Of a stretch of 64,000 bases of DNA, positions 35,362 through 45,460 are shown piece by piece. Each line of letters begins with the position of its first letter. Position 1 is the stretch's first letter. Source of the DNA: an uncultured bacterium (GTDB lineage: Bacteria > Patescibacteriota > Saccharimonadia > Saccharimonadales > Saccharimonadaceae). The notes under the pieces are model-generated. The model saw nothing but the letters and a program-made list of their open reading frames with translations. It made no database searches and was not told where the DNA came from. The translations under genes and the position numbers were made by a program. Location: contig CAILCF010000005.1 in NCBI GenBank assembly GCA_903832635.1, positions 1 to 64,000 of the forward strand, in the 5' to 3' direction.

Positions 35362-36669
35362 GTGGCAGTAGATGTAATTATTGGACTTCAGCGTGGTGAC
35401 GAGGGTAAGGGTCGTTTTGTTGATATGCTTTCGGAAACCCATGATATTGTGGCTCGGTTTAATGGCGGTAATAACGCCGGTCATACAGTAGTATTGCCCG
35501 ATGGCCGTGATTTGGCCTTACATTTAGTACCATCAGGGATTGCTCACCCGCATGCTATGAATATTATTGGCAATGGGACTTTGATAAATCCGGTAAAACT
35601 TAACGAAGAGATTGCAGATATTAGATCGAAAGGAATAAATGTGTCACGGGACAATTTAAAGATTAGTTCGGCGGCCCATTTGATACTTCCCCATCACATT
35701 TATGACGATGAAATTCGAGAATCCGGTAAAGGTGGCCAAGGTAGTACCAAAGCCGGAATTGCACAAGTATCATCATTTAAAGCTATGCGAATAGGTGTCC
35801 GAACTGAAATTATTAAAAACGACATAAAAAAACTTAAACAAATTGTGTCTGAAGGGCTTGAGGCTCAAAGACCACTTCGTGAATTAGCAGGTTTAAAACA
35901 AATCGATGAATCAATGGTTACAAAAAATTATGTTGAAAATGCAGAAATATTAGCTGAATTTATTACTGATACGGTATTTTATTTAAATCAGCAATTGAGG
36001 AAACCATCACCGGCCCGAGTTTTAGCAGAAGGTGCTCAAGCATTCCTTTTAGATATTGACCACGGAATGTATCCATTTACAAGTTCCTCGTCAACAACCT
36101 CCGGAGGAGTGTCAACGGGTTTGGGCGTTCCCCCATCATTTATTGATAAAGTAACTGGTGTCGCCAAGGCGGTTCAATCTCATGTTGGCGGAGGTCCTTT
36201 TGTAACAGAGATACTTGATAAAGAAATTTTACAAAAACTTCATGGTGATATGAATACGATTGATGCCGAAAAAGGCACCACGACAGGAAGGATTCGTCGA
36301 TTAGGTTATTTTGATCTACCACAAGTACGTCGAGCACTAATGGTAAACGGTGAAGAGGACAAACTTGCGATGGCACTTTCCAAACTTGATTGGGTCCAAC
36401 GTTTCGGTGAAAAAATACCGATTTGTGTTGCATATGAAAGAAAAGGTAAAATTTTAGAGATTGCCCCTGATGCTGCATATAAATTAGAACAAAGCAAGCC
36501 GGTATATGAATATTTGCCGAATTGGACAGAAGATATTAGAAATGTTAGAAAATTTGAAGACTTACCAGAAAATGCTCAAAAATATATAAAATTTATTGAG
36601 GAAAAAACTGGAGTATCAATAAAAATGATTGGCGTTGGTCCACAACGCGATCAAGTGATAATCCATTGA
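35362..36669 (+). CDS. purA: Adenylosuccinate synthetase, divergent
   Basis: PurA joins IMP and aspartate with GTP to make adenylosuccinate, the first step from IMP to AMP. Conserved parts are GDEGKG with the catalytic Asp, NGGNNAGHT with the catalytic His, NIIGNGT, LLDIDHGMYPFTSSSSTTSGG and GTTTGRIRRLGYFDL. Differences from the usual sequence are GLQRGDEGKGR instead of GxQWGDEGKGK, and an altered IMP loop (GKGGQGSTKAGIAQ replaces IGTTGRGIGP). The retained Asp argues against the phage PurZ type. I chose GTG 35362 because the RNA start maps to it. No other purine genes are near. Confidence 0.85.
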   Translation: MAVDVIIGLQRGDEGKGRFVDMLSETHDIVARFNGGNNAGHTVVLPDGRDLALHLVPSGIAHPHAMNIIGNGTLINPVKLNEEIADIRSKGINVSRDNLKISSAAHLILPHHIYDDEIRESGKGGQGSTKAGIAQVSSFKAMRIGVRTEIIKNDIKKLKQIVSEGLEAQRPLRELAGLKQIDESMVTKNYVENAEILAEFITDTVFYLNQQLRKPSPARVLAEGAQAFLLDIDHGMYPFTSSSSTTSGGVSTGLGVPPSFIDKVTGVAKAVQSHVGGGPFVTEILDKEILQKLHGDMNTIDAEKGTTTGRIRRLGYFDLPQVRRALMVNGEEDKLAMALSKLDWVQRFGEKIPICVAYERKGKILEIAPDAAYKLEQSKPVYEYLPNWTEDIRNVRKFEDLPENAQKYIKFIEEKTGVSIKMIGVGPQRDQVIIH

Positions 36670-36755
36670 TTTTTTGTAGACACTAGGCGTAAAATGGTGT
36701 ATTATTAGTATGATAAGTATGATATCGTAAATATCTTGAAAGGGCAAAAATAAAC

Positions 36756-38495
36756 GTGCGACAACTAGCAAAATATTTCAAACCCTATATTTTCATGTTG
36801 ATTATTTTAATCTTTTTTGTTTGGGGACAAGCTTATGTTAACCTGTCACTGCCCGACTACATGTCAAAAATTATTACTAACGGTATTGTGAAAAAGGATT
36901 TGGCAGCAGTTTGGAGTAATGGCATATCAATGTTGTTACTAACGCTATTGGGCGGACTTTTTACTATAATTGTTGGTTTTTTGGCTGCCCGAATTTCGGC
37001 CGGTTATACACATCGATTGCGTGGAGCTGTGTTTAAAAAAGTCGAAGGATTTTCTTTAAATGAGTTTAACAGTTTTTCTTCATCATCTCTCATTACCAGG
37101 TCAACTAATGATATGCAACAAATCCAAAACGTTATGGCCATGGTGCTGAGGATGGCGTTGTTGGGACCATTTATGGGGATAGGAGCAATTATCAAAGCCT
37201 ATCAGTTAGCTCCATCAATGACCTGGATAATGATTGGTGCAATCGGCGTTATGGTAGCACTTATTATCATGTTGTTTTTAGTGGTAATTCCGAAATTTAC
37301 GGTAATCCAACAACTAGTAGACAAATTAAGTTTGCAAACACGTGAGATGTTAACAGGTGTTCGAGTTATTCGTGCTTATAATAACGACGAAACTCAACAA
37401 GAAAAGTTTGATAAAACAAATCTACAATCAGTAAAGCTGAATATATTCGTAAATCGCATTATGACATTAATGCAACCAGTTATGACACTCGTTATGGGCC
37501 TTGCATCACTTGGGGTTGTATGGGTTGGCGCTTATTTAATTAATGACGGTAGTTTGCAGGTAGGAAGTTTGTTTGCATTAATGCAATATGTTATGCAAAC
37601 GATATTTGCCTTTTTAATGATTTCGATGATGTTTATTATGGTCCCAAGAGCCGCTGTATCCGGTCGTCGTATCAATGAAGTTCTAGCAACTGAACCGACA
37701 ATAGTTGATTCCAAATACCCTACCCGATTGCCAGAAAAAATTAATGGGATTATTGAGTTTAATAAAGTTAATTTCGAATATGTCGGTTCGGAACAACCGG
37801 TATTATCCTCTGTTTCTTTTACTGCACTACCTGGTCAAACGACTGCTATTATCGGTGGTACGGGAAGTGGTAAATCAACTATATTAAATTTAATTCCTAG
37901 GCTTTATGATGTATCTAGCGGATCAATCACAGTTGACGGTGTTGATATTAGAAATTTGCCACAGATAGAGCTTCATAGCCATATTGGCTATATTCCTCAA
38001 AAGGCATCGTTATTTTCTGGAACTGTTGGTACTAATATAGCCTATGGAAGTCCGGACGCTGATGACAGCGATCTTTATCAAGCAGCCGATACTGCCCAAG
38101 CCAAAGATTTTATAAACAAACTTCCCGATAAAATGGACAATCCTATTTCGCAAGCAGGCAGCAATATATCGGGCGGTCAAAAACAGCGCCTTTCTATTGC
38201 CCGGGCACTAGCTAAAAAACCTGAGATATATTTATTTGATGATAGTTTTTCAGCCCTTGATTACAAGACCGATTCTACACTGCGTAAAGCACTTGCTGAC
38301 AAGATTTCACAAGCGACATTAATTATTGTTGCTCAACGAATTAGTACGATTATGCACGCAGATAAAATAATTGTTTTGGATGAAGGGAAGATTGTTGGTA
38401 TGGGCACGCATCGCGGACTTCTAAAGTCGTCTTCAGTATATCGTGAAATTGCTGAGTCTCAATTGTCTGCATTAGAGCTTCAGGGGGAAAACTAA
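36756..38495 (+). CDS. ABC exporter half-transporter, degenerate-site subunit
   Basis: A 579-residue protein with six transmembrane helices (residues 10-300) and an ABC domain. Walker A is GGTGSGKST, the signature ISGGQKQRL is canonical, and Walker B IYLFDDSFSALD has Asp where the catalytic Glu usually sits. The switch histidine is replaced by Gln in IIVAQRIS. That is the mark of the non-hydrolysing site of a heterodimeric exporter such as TM287/288 or LmrCD. The start is GTG with AAAGGG upstream. The partner gene begins 2 bp downstream. Confidence 0.88.
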   Translation: MRQLAKYFKPYIFMLIILIFFVWGQAYVNLSLPDYMSKIITNGIVKKDLAAVWSNGISMLLLTLLGGLFTIIVGFLAARISAGYTHRLRGAVFKKVEGFSLNEFNSFSSSSLITRSTNDMQQIQNVMAMVLRMALLGPFMGIGAIIKAYQLAPSMTWIMIGAIGVMVALIIMLFLVVIPKFTVIQQLVDKLSLQTREMLTGVRVIRAYNNDETQQEKFDKTNLQSVKLNIFVNRIMTLMQPVMTLVMGLASLGVVWVGAYLINDGSLQVGSLFALMQYVMQTIFAFLMISMMFIMVPRAAVSGRRINEVLATEPTIVDSKYPTRLPEKINGIIEFNKVNFEYVGSEQPVLSSVSFTALPGQTTAIIGGTGSGKSTILNLIPRLYDVSSGSITVDGVDIRNLPQIELHSHIGYIPQKASLFSGTVGTNIAYGSPDADDSDLYQAADTAQAKDFINKLPDKMDNPISQAGSNISGGQKQRLSIARALAKKPEIYLFDDSFSALDYKTDSTLRKALADKISQATLIIVAQRISTIMHADKIIVLDEGKIVGMGTHRGLLKSSSVYREIAESQLSALELQGEN

Positions 38496-38497
38496 CG

Positions 38498-40345
38498 ATG
38501 GAAAATAAATCGACGCAACAACCTACTAGACGACCGATGATGGGATTTAGAGGTGGACCAATGGCTATGGGTGGTAAACCGGAAAAGCCAAAACATTTCA
38601 AGAAAACTATGCTTACTGTACTGAAATACCTAAGACCTTATTGGATATATATGGGATTCGTAGCGGTGTGTGCAATTATTAGTACTTCATTTGCTATTGC
38701 TAGTCCGAAGGTATTGGGAAACATGACAGATGAGATTATCAAGGGATTGTTCAGCCCCGCAGGAATCAATTTCGATAACATTGCTATTATTGGTTTTTGG
38801 CTGATTGGACTTTTCACATTGAGTGCGATATTTAGCTATATTCAAAGTTGGATAATGGCTTCGATATCACAAAAAATTACATACAAGTTTCGTCGTGATA
38901 TTTCTGAAAAAATTGCTAGATTACCTCTTCGATATTTTGACCGCCATGAAAATGGAGATATTGTCAGCCATATTACGAACGATGTTGAAACAATCAGCCA
39001 AAACTTGAATCAAAGCATGACGCAACTTGTAACATCTGTCGTAATGATTATCGGAATACTTATTATGATGTTATCAATTAGCTGGCAATTGACAATGATT
39101 GCCATTTTGATCCTGCCAACTAGCATGATTATTATTACGGTTATTGTAAAAAGATCGCAGCGATACTACACAAAACAACAAGCTGCGCTAGGAGAAATTG
39201 ATGGTCATATTGATGAGATGTTTTCAAATCATGCAATTGTAAAAACATTTAATGGTGAAGCTAGCGCGATAAAAACATTCGATCATATAAATAGAAAACT
39301 GCATAATAGTGGTTGGAAATCACAATTTTGGTCAGGATTAATGATGCCAATAATGCAGTTCATTAGTAATCTGGGTTATGTAGCTGTTGCTGTAGTTGGA
39401 GGATGGCTAGCAATAAATGGGAAAGTAACTATTGGTGATATACAGGCATTTATTCAGTACATGAGTCAGTTTACGCAGCCAATTTCTCAAACTGCAAATA
39501 TTGCCAATGTATTACAAGCGACTGCTGCAGCTGCCGAACGCATTTTTGAATTTCTAGATGCCAAGGAAGAAAAGAAAGAAAATGCTCGTGAAAGCATAGA
39601 CCCGGAGTCAGTTATTGGTGAGGTATCTTTTAATAGCGTTTATTTTGGATACGACAAAGAACAACCGGTTATTAAGGACTTCACTATCCATATAAAACCG
39701 AAACAAAATATCGCAATTGTCGGACCGACGGGTGCTGGGAAAACAACCATCGTAAATTTACTGATGAGATTTTATGATATAGACAGCGGAATAATAAAAA
39801 TTGACGGAATTGATAGCAGCGCAATGAACCGACACGATGTTCGTCAATTGTTTGGGATGGTACTGCAGGACACTTGGTTATTCCAAGGAACTATTGCCGA
39901 AAATATTGCTTATGGCAAGCCGAACGCAACACATGAAGAAATTGTCGATGCTGCCAAGGCTGCACACGTTGATCATTTGATTAATACTCTTCCAGCAGGT
40001 TATAAAACAATTATCAGTGAAACAGCAGACAGTATTTCGGCTGGTGAAAAGCAACTGCTGACAATCGCACGTGCAATACTAGCTGATTCTCCGATGTTAA
40101 TTTTAGATGAAGCAACTAGCTCTGTTGATACGCGAACCGAACTATTAATACAATCTGCCATGGATAAGCTAAGTCATGGACGTACCAGCTTTGTAATTGC
40201 TCACCGATTATCAACAATTCGTAACGCTGATGTAATCTTGGTAATGCGCGATGGGAATATTGTAGAGCATGGCTCCCATGAAGGATTGTTGGCAGAAAAA
40301 GGATATTACGCAGAACTGTATAATAGCCAGTTTATCAATTCATAG
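38498..40345 (+). CDS. ABC exporter half-transporter, catalytic-site subunit
   Basis: A 615-residue partner of the upstream exporter. After a 35-residue basic cytoplasmic extension rich in Gly, Pro and Met come six helices and an ABC domain. Walker A is GPTGAGKTT and Walker B LILDEATSSVD keeps the Glu. The switch His is present in FVIAHRLS. The signature is altered to ISAGEKQLL. The altered signature pairs with the Glu-less Walker B of the other subunit, giving one normal and one degenerate ATP site. AGGGGG precedes the start. Substrates are unknown; multidrug or lipid export is typical. Confidence 0.88.
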   Translation: MENKSTQQPTRRPMMGFRGGPMAMGGKPEKPKHFKKTMLTVLKYLRPYWIYMGFVAVCAIISTSFAIASPKVLGNMTDEIIKGLFSPAGINFDNIAIIGFWLIGLFTLSAIFSYIQSWIMASISQKITYKFRRDISEKIARLPLRYFDRHENGDIVSHITNDVETISQNLNQSMTQLVTSVVMIIGILIMMLSISWQLTMIAILILPTSMIIITVIVKRSQRYYTKQQAALGEIDGHIDEMFSNHAIVKTFNGEASAIKTFDHINRKLHNSGWKSQFWSGLMMPIMQFISNLGYVAVAVVGGWLAINGKVTIGDIQAFIQYMSQFTQPISQTANIANVLQATAAAAERIFEFLDAKEEKKENARESIDPESVIGEVSFNSVYFGYDKEQPVIKDFTIHIKPKQNIAIVGPTGAGKTTIVNLLMRFYDIDSGIIKIDGIDSSAMNRHDVRQLFGMVLQDTWLFQGTIAENIAYGKPNATHEEIVDAAKAAHVDHLINTLPAGYKTIISETADSISAGEKQLLTIARAILADSPMLILDEATSSVDTRTELLIQSAMDKLSHGRTSFVIAHRLSTIRNADVILVMRDGNIVEHGSHEGLLAEKGYYAELYNSQFINS

Positions 40346-40376
40346 TACAAATATTGCTGGGTTAGAAAGAAATTAT

Positions 40377-40407
40377 AGACGCCTTCATATCAGCTATGAA
40401 GGCGTCT
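40377..40407. terminator. Perfect 13-bp hairpin between convergent genes
   Basis: AGACGCCTTCATA (40377-40389) and TATGAAGGCGTCT (40395-40407) with loop TCAGC. T tracts are weak (TATAATTTCTTT on the minus strand). It sits between the ABC exporter and the GreA-like gene and probably ends both transcripts. Confidence 0.6.
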
Positions 40408-40448
40408 GGATTGCATACTGCATTGCTTGAGGATGCTATTTCTAACAG

Positions 40449-40928
40449 CTAGGTTATTCGAACCAACTGGAATTGGTTAATTCTTTTCCCATTTCCCCAT
40501 TCCACGGTATCTTTAATAGATTTTCCTATTAGGTTCTTTCCAAGTGGACTTAGTGTTGAGATGCGACCATCGCTTGGATCTGCTTCAACGCTATCAACCA
40601 ATTTAAACCGGAAAAAATGGCCGTGTCTATCAATCAAATCAACAACTGAACCGATAGCAACCCGTATTTGTGAGCGTTTCTTTGGTAGAAGTTTTGATGT
40701 TGATAGCACTAGTTTTTTATCATCTATTTTAGAGTCGATGATATCGAGTTCTGCCAGTAATTCAATTCTACTTAGTCGTTCATCTCGGCCCATGGTTTTA
40801 TCGAGATCACGGAGGGATTTTAACACCCTTTGTTTATCGTTTTCTAACTGTACAATCTCCCTTTTAAATTCTTTCATACCCTTTTTAGTAAGTAATGTGA
40901 TTTTGTCTTTGCTGATGGTGGTATTCAT
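40449..40928 (-). CDS. GreA/GreB-like transcription elongation factor
   Basis: A 159-residue protein of Gre type, binding RNA polymerase and stimulating cleavage of stalled transcripts. The N-terminal coiled coil (about residues 15-80) begins LTKKGMKEFKREIVQLEND and has the tip acidic residues in LDKTMGRDERLSRIELLAELD. The C-terminal FKBP-like domain has GSVVDLIDRHG, ISTLSPLGKNLIGKSIKDTVEW. An AGGAGG SD precedes the ATG. The coil tip is less acidic than in typical GreA, so it could be a Gre-like regulator such as Rnk/Gfh. Confidence 0.78.
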   Translation of the reverse strand: MNTTISKDKITLLTKKGMKEFKREIVQLENDKQRVLKSLRDLDKTMGRDERLSRIELLAELDIIDSKIDDKKLVLSTSKLLPKKRSQIRVAIGSVVDLIDRHGHFFRFKLVDSVEADPSDGRISTLSPLGKNLIGKSIKDTVEWGNGKRINQFQLVRIT

Positions 40929-41059
40929 ATTCTGAAGCCTCCTCTTTTTATTGTTTTCGTACTTTCATTATTTCAAACAATACTGAAACAATGCTTAGAA
41001 CTTTGAAAATATATTAATGTAGCTATTAGTGGTTAATATCTTTATAATAATTAGTGAAG

Positions 41060-43378
41060 ATGAGAGATTTTTGGGTTATCTTTAGACGAAATGCCTTGTC
41101 ACCTATTGTGATTGCAATTTTAATTCTGGCGATAATCCTAATGGTTTTAAATGACTTTCGAGATGCATTGTTTTTATCAGTAGTAATTATAGTTAATACT
41201 TTATTGGCAATTATCCAAGAGGTGCGAGCCGCAAGAGTTTTGAAAAAACTTGAGCTAATGAGTGCACCGACTGCACGACGAATTACAACAGACGGTGTAG
41301 TTGAGGAAGTTCCATTTGATAAACTAAGTTCCGGTAATCTGGTCATTCTCGGTTTGGGAGATGAAGTCCCGGCTGATGGTATATTAATTTCCAGTGCAGG
41401 ATTAGAGACTGATGAGGGAATATTGACCGGAGAATCTGCCTCTGTAGATAAAAATGTTGGCTCAATGGTATATGCCGCCAGTGCAGTAATTGCTGGAAGT
41501 GCAACTATGAAAGTTGAATCGGTTGGCCAAAACACAAAAATTGGTAATATGGCATCAACATTAAAACGCTATAACCCAGTCTTGACACCTATTCAACACT
41601 CGATTTCGGTTGCGATTACCTGGTTAACTTTTGGTGCTTTGGCATTGTCAATCTTGATACTGGTAATATATTATTTCGCTGGTCAGGATTTTGTAGTTAT
41701 TTTTAAAACTATCGCTTCCGGGGCAGTTGTTATTGTTCCCGAAGGGTTGCTACTTGCCAGTTCCCTGCTTTTTGCTTACGGATCCCTAAAACTGGCTCAA
41801 GCCAAGGTACTACCGCAAAAATTGGCTGCTATTGAGGCTATGGCTCTTTTGGATGTTCTTTGTGTCGATAAAACCGGTACCCTGACTAGTGATAAAATCC
41901 AATTTGAAAAATATGAAGCTTTCAATGATTCAGAACCTAAAATTTCAGAATTGATAAGCATTGTAGTAAATGAAACCGGTAGCGGTAGTTCAACTGGTGA
42001 AGCATTAAAAGCTGGCTTAGAAATTCCCAGTCGACACAAGGTAATACAAACATTGGCATTTTCATCAGCTAGAAAAATGAGTGGCGTAAAGGTCAAATTG
42101 GGCAATAATATATATAATGTTGTTATTGGAGCGCCTGAATACGTCAGCGAATTTGCACATCTTGATAATTCCCATCGGCAACGGGTTGATGAGTTAACGA
42201 ATGAAGGTAAACGAGTTTTATTAGTCGCATTATCAAAAGATGAAAAAACTTCCATTAAGGATTTAGGAAAAGATTCTGGGAAAGCCATGGGCTTATTAGT
42301 CCTGTCGAACGATTTAAGAACCGGCGTCGAAAAAACGGTTAGATATTTACAAAAAAATGGAGTAAGTCTTCGCGTTATCAGCGGGGATAACCCAAATACC
42401 GTAAAATACGTTGCTGGTCTGGCTGGCATTTCAAATCATGAAACTATTCTGACAGGATCTGAGCTGTTGCAGATTAAAAAAAGAGATTGGAATAAAACAG
42501 TGTCAAATACAACAATATTTGCGCGAGTTTTACCTGAACAAAAAGAACAGTTGATTGAAACATTTAAGTTACTTAACAATTTTACCGGTATGGTTGGTGA
42601 TGGTGTGAATGATGCTTTGGCTCTTAAAAAGTCCGATTTGGGTGTGGCAATGTATTCCGGTGCAGTTGCTACCAGACGTGTAGCGGATATTGTTCTTTTA
42701 GACAACTCATTTAATTCATTACCTATTGGAATGAGGCTGGGAAATAGAATAATCCAAGCGATTGAACTTATTGCAACGCTATTCTTTCACAAGATTATTT
42801 TTGGATTGGTCTTGATATTGACGACATTACTTTTTGGTTTAGTCTACCCATTTGAGCCTAGGCATATAACCTTTATGAATATCCTATTGGTAACCCTTCC
42901 GACTTTGATGTGGACGTTATTCCCGCCATCTCCGAGGCAACGGTTATCGCCCCGTTATTTTTGGCGAAATACTTTGTTTGCCGTAACGCCGATTGCTGTA
43001 CTCTCCGGCATAATGATAACTTCATCATATACGCTTCTTCATTTGATGCATCCGACTGACATAAATGGCGTTTCAACAGCAACAGTTATAATTGCTACAT
43101 TCTTCGGTGTATATCTGGTTTATCTGGTACCAAGAATGTTTAATGTTAGAAATAATCGAAAGTCACAAATTGCACGAATCTTATATACCGTAATGGTATT
43201 TGGAGTAATAACTATAAGTTTCGGATTTGATTATTTTAGAGATTTCTTTAACTTTACTATGCCTGCCGGTCAAAATTCATGGCCACTCTTAATTATGGTT
43301 GTTGGCACGGCATACCTTCAATGGATTATTGCTGGAAGGGCTGGAAAAAGGATTCGACTGCAAGATCAAGAGTTTTAA
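41060..43378 (+). CDS. P-type cation ATPase, CtpE-like
   Basis: A 772-residue HAD-type pump. Motifs are ILTGESASVDK (actuator TGES), the phosphorylation site CVDKTGTLT, MVGDGVNDALALKKSDLG (hinge) and IVPEGL in the fourth membrane helix. The PEGLLLASSLLFAYGSLKLAQ and LPAIEA-like sequence is closest to the mycobacterial CtpE class, reported as calcium uptake pumps. Compared with typical members it begins close to the first membrane helix, so the cytosolic N-terminal segment is short. A TATAAT box lies about 12 nt before the ATG. The end overlaps the convergent ABC gene by 4 bp. Confidence 0.85.
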   Translation: MRDFWVIFRRNALSPIVIAILILAIILMVLNDFRDALFLSVVIIVNTLLAIIQEVRAARVLKKLELMSAPTARRITTDGVVEEVPFDKLSSGNLVILGLGDEVPADGILISSAGLETDEGILTGESASVDKNVGSMVYAASAVIAGSATMKVESVGQNTKIGNMASTLKRYNPVLTPIQHSISVAITWLTFGALALSILILVIYYFAGQDFVVIFKTIASGAVVIVPEGLLLASSLLFAYGSLKLAQAKVLPQKLAAIEAMALLDVLCVDKTGTLTSDKIQFEKYEAFNDSEPKISELISIVVNETGSGSSTGEALKAGLEIPSRHKVIQTLAFSSARKMSGVKVKLGNNIYNVVIGAPEYVSEFAHLDNSHRQRVDELTNEGKRVLLVALSKDEKTSIKDLGKDSGKAMGLLVLSNDLRTGVEKTVRYLQKNGVSLRVISGDNPNTVKYVAGLAGISNHETILTGSELLQIKKRDWNKTVSNTTIFARVLPEQKEQLIETFKLLNNFTGMVGDGVNDALALKKSDLGVAMYSGAVATRRVADIVLLDNSFNSLPIGMRLGNRIIQAIELIATLFFHKIIFGLVLILTTLLFGLVYPFEPRHITFMNILLVTLPTLMWTLFPPSPRQRLSPRYFWRNTLFAVTPIAVLSGIMITSSYTLLHLMHPTDINGVSTATVIIATFFGVYLVYLVPRMFNVRNNRKSQIARILYTVMVFGVITISFGFDYFRDFFNFTMPAGQNSWPLLIMVVGTAYLQWIIAGRAGKRIRLQDQEF

Positions 43379-44043
43379 ACAGCGATTTTTCCATCTTTGA
43401 GCGTGAAAGTCCGGTCTGTCTTCCCGGCAATATCCATATCGTGTGTAACAGCTAGAATTGTTGTATTTTCTTTTCTAGACAAGCTATGAAGCATATCAAA
43501 TATCATTTTTCCGGTTTTACTATCCAAATTGCCAGTCGGCTCATCAGCCAAAATAATTGATGGATGGTTAGCTAATGCGCGTGCGATTGAAACACGTTGT
43601 TGTTGACCTCCACTAAGTCTTGTCGGCCTACGGAGCATTTCGTCCGGAGTTATCCCAACTTCTTCAAGTAATTGCACTGCCCTTTTTTTTCGCTTTCCTG
43701 AAGCCATTCCACCAAATTCGAGTGCAAGCATTACATTCTCTAGGGCCGAAAGATTCGGAATTAAATTATATTGTTGAAAAACAAATCCGATTTTTTTAGC
43801 TCGATAGACGGTTTGTTTGCTGGCAGAAAGTTTCGAAATATCAACCTCATCAACCTTAATAGAACCGCTTGTTGGCGTATCAAGTGCCCCGAGCATACTT
43901 AATAATGTACTTTTCCCGCTACCTGATTTTCCAATGATACTTGCAAATTCTCCTGTTTTAATTGAGATATTTACATTTTCAAGTGCAGTAACTTTTCCGC
44001 TTGGGCTTTCGAATGATTTTGTAAGATTTTTTACTTCCAACAT
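43375..44043 (-). CDS. ABC transporter ATPase, LolD/MacB type
   Basis: A 222-residue ATPase. Walker A is GKSGSGKST, Q-loop VFQQYNLIPNLSALENV, signature LSGGQQQRVSIARAL, Walker B IILADEPTGNLDSKTG and switch VTHD. These are the hallmarks of the LolD/MacB/FtsE class that powers FtsX-like permeases. The start was set at ATG 44043 (MLEVKNLTKSF), preceded by AGGAAATA; the upstream methionine would add 19 unneeded residues. It is 8 bp after the permease gene and forms one transporter with it. Confidence 0.9.
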   Translation of the reverse strand: MLEVKNLTKSFESPSGKVTALENVNISIKTGEFASIIGKSGSGKSTLLSMLGALDTPTSGSIKVDEVDISKLSASKQTVYRAKKIGFVFQQYNLIPNLSALENVMLALEFGGMASGKRKKRAVQLLEEVGITPDEMLRRPTRLSGGQQQRVSIARALANHPSIILADEPTGNLDSKTGKMIFDMLHSLSRKENTTILAVTHDMDIAGKTDRTFTLKDGKIAV

Positions 44044-44051
44044 ATTATTTC

Positions 44052-45416
44052 CTATTCTGTCCTTAGCACTTCGGCTGGACTTATTCTTGCTATAAACCAT
44101 GATGGTACTGCACTGCCTACAATTGCGATTAATAGTGTAATCCCTACAGATATCGCAAATACCTGCGGTGTTATACTACTTGTAACCTGAGTCAAATTAG
44201 AGCCGACACGATTGAATCCTCCTCTGATAAATCCCCCTGGCCCACCGGAAGTTCGTGCGATAAGTTGTGATGAACTACTGCTATTTTGACTGCTACTTAC
44301 CAGTGAACTTGTCATAGGTCCACTGACCAGTACGCCAAGGGTTAGTCCGATAATAGAGCCAACAACAGTTATTGTAAGTGCTTCACTGATAAACTGAGCC
44401 ATAACCTTCTTGTTGGTCCCACCGATTGCCTTGATGACACCAATTTCTTTACGTCGTTCTCGGACAATCATAATCATAGCTAATAAAATTATAATTGCTC
44501 CGGCGATTGCTGAACCAATCACGCTGGCTAATGCCAAACTTGAGATACTTTGTAATGATGCAACACTATCTTCTGCTTGTTGAGCCTGGCTGACAATATC
44601 GGCCTTATTGCCGAGTGTAGATTTAAGCGAATTAACCGATGCGTTAACGTTACTTCCGCTATCTACTTTTGCAATTACACTGCTAACCTGACCAGGTTGT
44701 CCTGAGAGGTTTTGAACGGTTGCAAGTGGCATAATAATACCACTGTCCTGGAATGTGTTACCAGTTGTATATATTCCATTTACGGTAAAAGTTTTTCCAT
44801 ATGCAGTGAAAGTTTTTCCGACAATTAGGTTATTTTTTGAAGCTAAATCTTTGCCAAGTAATGCGACATAAGCTGTGCTGTTCCCATCAATAGTTGCTCC
44901 ACTTGTAATTGAAAGTTTAGCACCATTTGTTGAGATTGAGTTTGGATTGGTTGTTCCCGTTACAGTTGTGTGCGGCGTTGGCGCCGGACGTGATGCCAGT
45001 TCAGCGCTAGTCGGTCCATTTGAAGTCGACGAGCTGGAATTATTGCTTTCAAATCGTGCTTGTCTAGCGCCAAAATTTCCCAACGTCAAAGAAGGTGTCA
45101 AATTAGTATCGGTTGAAGCTAGCTGATCATTTAAAGTCGCTGTTGTACTGGTAATATGAGAGGTTTTAACAATTTGGTCAACTTGAGTACTTGTTAAGTT
45201 ATTCCCACCACCTGCAAACCCAAAAACGCCTGCTGGACTGATTGTTATATTAGTTCCAGCAGTTGATTTAACTTGATCAATTTTTGCATTTACACTACTG
45301 CGCGCAACAAGCATACTTAGTATAAGTCCGATACTTATCGCAAGCATTAGTATAATTGCACCTGACCGCATTGGACTGCGGAAGGCATTCTTAATTCCCC
45401 TTGTAACTACATTCAT
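44052..45416 (-). CDS. FtsX/MacB-like ABC permease
   Basis: A 454-residue permease. The first helix (about residues 15-40) is followed by a 230-residue external MacB-PCD domain with Ser/Thr/Asn-rich stretches, and three C-terminal helices in the FtsX domain (VRERRKEIGVIKAIGGTNKKV, then two more). An insertion rich in Gly and Arg (GGPGGFIRGGFNRVG) lies between the last helices. The C-terminus ends ISPAEVLRTE, the normal family end. AGGAG precedes the ATG. It sits between the sensor kinase and the ATPase, so it is probably controlled by the two-component system. Confidence 0.85.
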   Translation of the reverse strand: MNVVTRGIKNAFRSPMRSGAIILMLAISIGLILSMLVARSSVNAKIDQVKSTAGTNITISPAGVFGFAGGGNNLTSTQVDQIVKTSHITSTTATLNDQLASTDTNLTPSLTLGNFGARQARFESNNSSSSTSNGPTSAELASRPAPTPHTTVTGTTNPNSISTNGAKLSITSGATIDGNSTAYVALLGKDLASKNNLIVGKTFTAYGKTFTVNGIYTTGNTFQDSGIIMPLATVQNLSGQPGQVSSVIAKVDSGSNVNASVNSLKSTLGNKADIVSQAQQAEDSVASLQSISSLALASVIGSAIAGAIIILLAMIMIVRERRKEIGVIKAIGGTNKKVMAQFISEALTITVVGSIIGLTLGVLVSGPMTSSLVSSSQNSSSSSQLIARTSGGPGGFIRGGFNRVGSNLTQVTSSITPQVFAISVGITLLIAIVGSAVPSWFIARISPAEVLRTE

Positions 45417-45460
45417 ATTTTCTCCTGTATAGTAATTAAATTATATATACAGTGTATTTT

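Noticed and set aside
35362-36669. PurZ (2-aminoadenylosuccinate synthetase) instead of PurA
   Set aside because: The catalytic Asp in GDEGKG, which PurZ enzymes lack, is present.
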